A DNA stretch of 9,569 bases from Methanosarcinales archaeon. Lineage in GTDB: Archaea; Halobacteriota; Methanosarcinia; Methanosarcinales; Methanocomedenaceae. The stretch is taken from contig JAUWTY010000029.1 of assembly GCA_030614485.1 (NCBI GenBank), positions 1 through 9,569 on the forward strand, read 5' to 3'. Of the stretch, positions 6,396 to 9,569 are shown piece after piece. Position 1 is the first letter of the stretch. Every line of letters begins with the position of its first letter. Position numbers and translations under genes: made by a program. The notes beneath the pieces are model-generated. The model saw nothing but the letters and a program-made list of their open reading frames with translations, did no database searches and was not told the origin of the DNA.

Positions 6396-6419
6396 AAATA
6401 GTGTCACCTGACACTATTT
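6396..6419. promoter_or_regulatory. perfect 24-bp palindrome, probable operator
   Basis: The left arm AAATAGTGTCA and the right arm TGACACTATTT are exact 11-bp reverse complements separated by CC. The site lies between the stop of the 72-residue gene (6453) and the start of the membrane protein gene (6286), about 55-80 bp upstream of the latter's TATA box. There is no T-run after it on either strand, so it reads as a protein binding site rather than a terminator. Confidence 0.5.
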
Positions 6420-6452
6420 GACAGTTAAAATTAATATGAGTGTTCTCTTTGC

Positions 6453-6671
6453 CTAGAAGTCAAATTCAAAATGGTGTGTTTTGATGTGCACATTTTTACT
6501 CCCCTTTCTTGCTTTCACGTATTGTGCCATATCATCCTGCAAACTATCGAGATACTTTTTGGCAACTTGTCCATAGAGATCTTGGGCAAGTATCTCCTGC
6601 TCAAGATCTTCGATGCTGTTTATTTGATCATCGTTGATATTAATTTCGACAATCAATTTTCGTTTAACCAT
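6453..6671 (-). CDS. small orphan protein, 72 aa, unknown function
   Basis: From ATG 6671 the product begins MVKRKLIVEININDDQ and has an acidic helical middle (SIEDLEQEILAQDLYGQVAKKYLDSLQDD is the region at about residues 19-47). It ends with a basic stretch (VKARKGSKNVHIKTHHFEFDF). A TTG two codons upstream is an alternative start. The pattern of helical acidic lead, basic stretch and then a short aromatic end recalls the N-terminus of UPF0236/ISLre2-like transposase proteins. If that is right, this is a truncated insertion-sequence remnant, but no transposase continues downstream in any frame I followed. It could equally be an intact small protein. No ribosome binding site is evident. Confidence 0.5.
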   Translation of the reverse strand: MVKRKLIVEININDDQINSIEDLEQEILAQDLYGQVAKKYLDSLQDDMAQYVKARKGSKNVHIKTHHFEFDF

Positions 6672-6755
6672 ATGCAACTGAATTAGTCATGTTTTTGTTA
6701 AAAAATGTTACGAATTTGTTGTAAATAGATACTGTACCCGAGTAAAAACTGGCGC

Positions 6756-6788
6756 CAAAAAATTGATAGGGATTCGTTGAATCCCTAT
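6756..6788 (-). terminator. hairpin terminator of the flavin oxidoreductase gene
   Basis: On the minus strand a perfect 10-bp stem (ATAGGGATTC and GAATCCCTAT, 3-nt loop) is followed by CAATTTTTT. It lies about 75 nt beyond the stop codon at 6864. The stem plus T-run is a clear transcription end for the leftward gene, and it separates that gene from the small orphan protein. Confidence 0.75.
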
Positions 6789-6863
6789 GAGGTATAGCTG
6801 GATATTGTTTATCCCATTATGTCTGTTCTTGCTGTCAATGTGAATGTGTGATTACTCAGGTGC

Positions 6864-7937
6864 TTATCTAACTGAATTACACCTAACCCCGCTTTCATCA
6901 AAACACCCATTACATGAAGTACACTCAGCCTCCTGCTCCCCCTCCCTAAACTTTACGACCAGCTCAGGCTCCCTAATAAGCGGCCTGCTCAGCGACACCA
7001 TATCAGCATAACCCCCCTCAAGCATCTCTTCCATCACAGCCCTGGACCTCATGCCCCCCACCAGCATCACGGGGATGTCCAGACCCTGCTTTATCATCCG
7101 GGCATAATCCCTGAAATACGCCTCCCTCTCAGGTGCATTAATCCCCGGCCTGGACATCACCTCTCCGGCCTCAAAAATCCCGCCGCTCACCTCGATGGCG
7201 CATACTCCTGCCTTCTCCAGCGCAACAGCAATCTCTACACACTCAGGCGCATCCAAACCCTTATCTTCAAAACCATCCGTGGCATTCATCTTCGCCATTA
7301 TCGGGAAGTCCTCACCCACCAGTTCCCGGGCGCGCCTGATAATCTGTGCAATGATGCGCGTCCTGTTCTCCACTGACCCGCCCCATTCATCAGTACGCTG
7401 ATTTGTGTAGGGTGAAATAAAACTGCTAAGCAAAAAGCCGTGTGCAACATGCAGCTGCACCGCATCAAAACCTGCGGCTTGTGCCCGGCGCACTGCCTGG
7501 GCAAAATCCTCAATGGTTCCCAGTATCTGCTCTTCGGTCATGGCCTGAGGCGTTTTGCCAGACGATGAGTCCTTCACTGCCGAGGGCGCTATGGTTTGTG
7601 GATACTTTTGCGTGACCAGGGCCTGTCTACCCCCATGTACGACCTGTAATGCAATCTTGCTGCTGTATTTATGCACCCGCTCGGTTATCTGCCTGTACGG
7701 TCTGATGAACCTGTCATCATAGATACCCTGCTGGCGATTGCTGCTCTTACCTGCCGGGTTCACGTAGGAATAGCCTGAAATGATGAGCCCAACCTCGTGC
7801 TTTGCCAGGTCCTCGTACATATCACCTATGGCCGCTGTAGGTTTGCCGTTCTCCTCTGCCAGCCATTCGTGGGTTGCCGAGCGCACGAATCTGTTGGAAA
7901 TGTAAAGTCCATTAATGTCGATGGGTTCAAAGAGCAT
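6864..7937 (-). CDS. Old Yellow Enzyme family NAD(P)H:flavin oxidoreductase
   Basis: A 357-residue single-domain FMN-dependent TIM barrel that reduces activated double bonds or related substrates using NAD(P)H. Visible features are the N-terminal LFEPIDINGLYISNRFVRSA, LQVVHGGRQA at 97-106, and QLHVAHGFLLSSFISPYTN at 161-179 with the substrate-binding pair His163/His166. RTDEWGGSVENR follows, then Lys216 in AKMN, and the phosphate-binding VGGMRS with SLSRPLIREP near 293-324. Residue 168 is Phe where YqjM-type enzymes have a Tyr. The C-terminus carries four cysteines (339, 342, 345, 353) in ECTSCNGCFDESGVRC, similar to but shorter than the iron-sulfur motif of 2,4-dienoyl-CoA reductase and trimethylamine dehydrogenase. 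The extra FAD/NADPH domains of those enzymes are absent. AAGGGA at 7947-7952 precedes the start. The physiological substrate is unknown. Confidence 0.92.
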   Translation of the reverse strand: MLFEPIDINGLYISNRFVRSATHEWLAEENGKPTAAIGDMYEDLAKHEVGLIISGYSYVNPAGKSSNRQQGIYDDRFIRPYRQITERVHKYSSKIALQVVHGGRQALVTQKYPQTIAPSAVKDSSSGKTPQAMTEEQILGTIEDFAQAVRRAQAAGFDAVQLHVAHGFLLSSFISPYTNQRTDEWGGSVENRTRIIAQIIRRARELVGEDFPIMAKMNATDGFEDKGLDAPECVEIAVALEKAGVCAIEVSGGIFEAGEVMSRPGINAPEREAYFRDYARMIKQGLDIPVMLVGGMRSRAVMEEMLEGGYADMVSLSRPLIREPELVVKFREGEQEAECTSCNGCFDESGVRCNSVR

Positions 7938-7980
7938 GAAAATCTATCCCTTGTTTGTTTTTACTGGTAATCTGGTTAAA

Positions 7981-7988
7981 CATATAAG
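7981..7988 (-). promoter_or_regulatory. TATA box for the flavin oxidoreductase gene
   Basis: CTTATATG on the minus strand, about 48 bp before the start codon, predicts a leader of about 20 nt that includes the AAGGGA ribosome site. The next visible control elements, three phased palindromes, start about 105 bp further upstream. Confidence 0.45.
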
Positions 7989-8093
7989 ACCATACTCAAT
8001 TAAAAACCCAATGAAATTTACACCTACAGGATTTGTGTATGTCCTGGAATACATAATGGCATAGGCTTCACATAGCAACAAAATTATTCAATC

Positions 8094-8179
8094 TATATCA
8101 CTATATTGATATACAGCACGTCAAATAATGTCAGTATAATGATATAAAATATCGTAGATTATATCATCATACTGATATA
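8094..8179. promoter_or_regulatory. array of three phased palindromic operators
   Basis: Site 1 (8094-8113) and site 3 (8160-8179) are both perfect TATATCA-N6-TGATATA. Site 2 (8127-8146) has the right arm TGATATA intact and the left arm AATGTCA, two mismatches. The centres are at 8103.5, 8136.5 and 8169.5, exactly 33 bp apart, so all sites face about the same side of the helix. The 13-bp spacers between sites differ. This fits cooperative binding of a dimeric repressor or activator. The regulator and the target are not evident. The array lies between the leftward flavin oxidoreductase gene and a plus-strand terminator at 8246. The wider 7989-8245 stretch holds no convincing gene. Confidence 0.7.
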
Positions 8180-8245
8180 ACCAACTGTACTTTCCCCGTT
8201 AACAAACACAAAATTATATTTTATATACCATAGAAAATAGCGGCA

Positions 8246-8272
8246 AGGGGACGTTTAAGTCCCCTGTTTTTT
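8246..8272 (+). terminator. plus-strand hairpin terminator without an obvious gene
   Basis: AGGGGAC and GTCCCCT form a perfect 7-bp stem around GTTTAA, followed by GTTTTTT. It would end a rightward transcript, but no coding region lies upstream on that strand. The transcript might be a short RNA starting near the TATA-like sequences of the operator array (about 8160-8180). The stop codon of the small minus-strand reading frame lies in the loop. Confidence 0.6.
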
Positions 8273-8350
8273 ACCAATGAACTTACCAAGACCCAGGGCA
8301 ATCAGCCAGTAAATGATTGTCTGATCCAATGGTATTAAACCAGTCTCCAA
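8255..8350 (-). CDS. possible 31-residue membrane peptide
   Basis: From TTG 8350 the frame reads METGLIPLDQTIIYWLIAL, then GLGKFIGKKQGT and stop. It has a short polar N-terminus, one hydrophobic helix and a lysine-rich end, as in many small membrane proteins. AAGGAG at 8362-8367 lies 11 nt upstream. The frame is closed further upstream by a TAA, so it is not the tail of a longer intact gene. A NikR-like site at 8382-8409 overlaps the predicted transcript start, with a TATA-like TGTATAATTTT at about 8411-8421 on the minus strand. It could be a nickel-controlled peptide, a degraded gene end or chance. I know no homologue. Confidence 0.35.
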   Translation of the reverse strand: METGLIPLDQTIIYWLIALGLGKFIGKKQGT

Positions 8351-8381
8351 TATGTATTCAACTCCTTACGCATTAATCATA

Positions 8382-8409
8382 GTATGATTGTTTTGTTAAT
8401 TCGTAATAC
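8382..8409. promoter_or_regulatory. NikR-like operator upstream of nikR
   Basis: GTATGA-N16-TAATAC differs at one position from the Escherichia coli NikR operator GTATGA-N16-TCATAC. Its outer length, 28 bp, is the same as the perfect site at 9472-9499, and the right arm GTAATAC differs at one base from GTAACAC there. It lies about 125 bp before the nikR start codon and 27 bp before the small minus-strand frame. The left arm also belongs to a perfect 15-bp palindrome (AATCATA-G-TATGATT, 8375-8389). Confidence 0.55.
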
Positions 8410-8440
8410 AAAATTATACATGCACAAGTGTTTTATGCTA

Positions 8441-8452
8441 TATTATATAAAC
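8441..8452 (+). promoter_or_regulatory. TATA box for nikR
   Basis: TATTATATAAAC predicts a transcript start near 8473 and a leader of about 60 nt. The NikR-like site ends about 30 bp upstream of the box, which fits regulation from upstream more than simple promoter blocking. Confidence 0.45.
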
Positions 8453-8533
8453 AAGATAGCATTAATTCAATGAAAAATTTCATGTATAAAGAAATAGTTT
8501 TACACTTAGCAATTTAATGGAGATTACTTAAAA

Positions 8534-8953
8534 ATGGATACAGAATTATCACGGATAGGGGTTTCACTTCCTGAAAACTTGCTTGAGAAATTCGATGTGA
8601 TTATAAAAAACCGGGGATATTCTTCCAGGTCAGAAGGTATCAGGGACGCCATTCGAGGATATATCAGGTATTACGACTGGATGAGTAGTATTGAAGGGGA
8701 CAGAGCCGCCACCATAACTTTAGCATACAACCATCATCAAAAAGGCATAGAAGACACGCTGAACAATATACAGCACAAATACCTTGACATTATCCGCTCC
8801 TCAGTTCATATCCACATGGAAAACGACAATTGTGTGGAAGTGATCATCCTGCAGGGTGAAGCAGGAAAGATTCGAGAGATATACGAGAACATTGTTAAGA
8901 ACAAGGGAATACAGCACGTCAAACTGGATACTATCAATCCACAGGAACTATAG
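8534..8953 (+). CDS. nikR: nickel-responsive transcription regulator NikR
   Basis: A 139-residue homotetrameric regulator that binds operator DNA when loaded with nickel, normally repressing nickel uptake genes. The N-terminal ribbon-helix-helix domain (RIGVSLPENLLEKFDVII, then GYSSRSEGIRDAIRGYI, residues 7-44) binds DNA. The C-terminal ACT-like domain carries all four square-planar nickel ligands: His81, His92 and His94 in SSVHIHMEN, and Cys100. These correspond to His76, His87, His89 and Cys95 of the E. coli protein with a constant offset of five, so it should be functional. GGAG at 8519-8522 precedes the ATG by 11 nt. Two candidate operators lie in the window. The gene's last 20 bp overlap the convergent cbiQ remnant. 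Confidence 0.96.
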   Translation: MDTELSRIGVSLPENLLEKFDVIIKNRGYSSRSEGIRDAIRGYIRYYDWMSSIEGDRAATITLAYNHHQKGIEDTLNNIQHKYLDIIRSSVHIHMENDNCVEVIILQGEAGKIREIYENIVKNKGIQHVKLDTINPQEL

Positions 8954-9439
8954 GTTCAGGAAATACAGGGCTTTTTAGGCAAATCCAGAACTGTACAAAT
9001 CCTATCAGGATAAGCGTGGCTGAAAACATCAGATAATCCCTTGCCCCTACATTCTGCGTCCCTACGCACACCTGCAAATCTGCAGAATATGCACGGCACA
9101 GCATAGAGTAGTACGTGCGCTCACCCTGCTCATACGAGCATAGGAACAGGGAACTGATTGAATTTCCAATCTGTTCAAATATCCAGTGCCTCAGGGCACA
9201 TTTTTATTCCAGATATCAAAGCACCTGGTCTTCTGGGCAGTCCTGATGCGCCTGAGCATGCCCCAGAACACGAACAGGTAACGCTCCATCATAATGAACT
9301 GTAGTGTTAGTTTAGCGGGCAGCCCCAGCCGGCGAGCACAGGCTACCATATCACGCATCTGAGTAGTAAAGGACAGCAGCACCACTGCCGTAATGCATAC
9401 CATGAACTTGGCGAACTGCACACTACCGAATAGCAGCCC
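8934..9439 (-). pseudogene. cbiQ: cbiQ/nikQ remnant, nickel/cobalt ECF transporter transmembrane subunit, truncated and frameshifted
   Basis: The upstream piece (frame of codons at 9439 to 9191) reads GLLFGSVQFAKFMVC, then LLSFTTQMRDMVACARRLG, LPAKLTLQFIMMERYLFVF and IRTAQKTRCFDIWNKNVP before a TGA at 9193. The match continues in another frame from 9188 with HWIFEQIGNSISSLFLCSY, EQGERTYYSMLCRAY and a membrane segment, ending at a TGA at 8934. The frame change equals one missing base near 9190. The first coupling motif (ARRLGLP) is intact, but the second, usually Ala-Arg-Gly or Cys-Arg-Gly, reads CRAY. The N-terminal 100 or so residues expected for a CbiQ are missing and an in-frame TAG lies at 9440-9442. 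No CbiM/NikM, CbiN or CbiO gene is in the window. In nickel loci the intact protein couples the ATPase to the substrate subunit. Confidence 0.85.
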
Positions 9440-9471
9440 CTATGCGGTTACTATAACAAATGCTAAGATTT

Positions 9472-9499
9472 GTGTTACGTGTGTATCACTTTGTAACAC
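9472..9499. promoter_or_regulatory. nikR operator: perfect NikR operator, GTGTTAC-N14-GTAACAC
   Basis: Both 7-bp arms are exact and the spacing is 14 bp. This is the operator form reported for Geobacter uraniireducens NikR (GTGTTAC-N13/14-GTAACAC). For a leftward transcript starting from the TATA box at 9522-9534 it would cover the start site, a typical repression position in front of the cbiQ remnant. It could also serve a rightward gene beyond the window edge. Confidence 0.75.
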
Positions 9500-9521
9500 T
9501 AATGATTGACTGTGATAGATT

Positions 9522-9534
9522 CGACTATATAATA
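9522..9534. promoter_or_regulatory. bidirectional TATA-like box beside the NikR operator
   Basis: CGACTATATAATAAG contains a TATA element usable on either strand. Leftward it predicts a start near 9502, at the edge of the NikR operator. Rightward it predicts a start near 9555, and no gene can be judged in the remaining few bases. Confidence 0.4.
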
Positions 9535-9569
9535 AGATTTTGGTGATGGTTGTTGGCAACTATCGCCCG

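Noticed and set aside
8011..8064. A 17-codon plus-strand frame with plausible codons (MKFTPTGFVYVLEYIMA)
   Set aside because: No ribosome binding sequence, no membrane or domain signature, and it is too short to separate from chance. A CAGGA/TCCTG inverted repeat lies within it but is weak.
8094..8179. CRISPR-like array with a 33-bp period
   Set aside because: Only three units, each a 20-bp palindrome with 13-bp spacers, and no cas genes. Operator sites explain it better.
9546..9569. Start of a rightward gene at ATG 9546
   Set aside because: Only eight codons are visible, and the predicted transcript start from the nearby TATA box lies downstream of this ATG.

Overview
The window looks like a chromosomal segment of a euryarchaeon, most likely a methanogen or methane-oxidising relative of the Methanosarcinales. 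The reasons are an archaeosortase, archaeal-type phospholipid head-group enzymes, a four-ligand NikR, archaeal TATA-type promoters, and an AIR-synthase-related protein of a kind I associate with methanogens. The assignment rests on gene content only.

Positions 1-4096 form a compact cell-envelope region. On the minus strand are a long cis-prenyltransferase (uppS) and, 55 bp downstream, the first 226 codons of an AIR-synthase-related protein that runs off the left edge. Divergent from uppS is a tight plus-strand operon: archaeosortase A (artA), archaetidylserine decarboxylase (asd) and archaetidylserine synthase (pssA). The last two make the head-group lipid and artA processes and lipid-anchors surface proteins. 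In Haloferax, PssA and PssD are known to be needed for ArtA-dependent processing, so the operon is a coherent lipid-anchoring module. The asd gene has no ATG, GTG or TTG at its proper start and appears to begin at AUU.

Positions 4097-5686 are gene-poor and repeat-rich. Three copies of a GC-rich element (part A, two of them with a part B) and three blocks of a 10-bp-period repeat surround a VapBC toxin-antitoxin pair. The pair appears to sit between part A and part B of one element.

Positions 5687-6671 are an AT-rich stretch with a membrane protein of unknown role, a perfect 24-bp palindrome and a 72-residue orphan protein. Positions 6864-7937 hold an Old Yellow Enzyme family flavin oxidoreductase with its own hairpin terminator.

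Positions 7938-9569 hold the nickel region. Three palindromic operators lie exactly 33 bp apart, followed by a hairpin terminator with no obvious gene, a possible 31-residue membrane peptide, a NikR-like operator, and nikR. Convergent with nikR is a truncated, frameshifted nickel/cobalt transporter permease (cbiQ/nikQ) remnant. Upstream of the remnant is a perfect GTGTTAC-N14-GTAACAC site, the operator form described for Geobacter NikR. The likely reading is a nickel-uptake locus that has partly decayed while keeping its regulator and operators.
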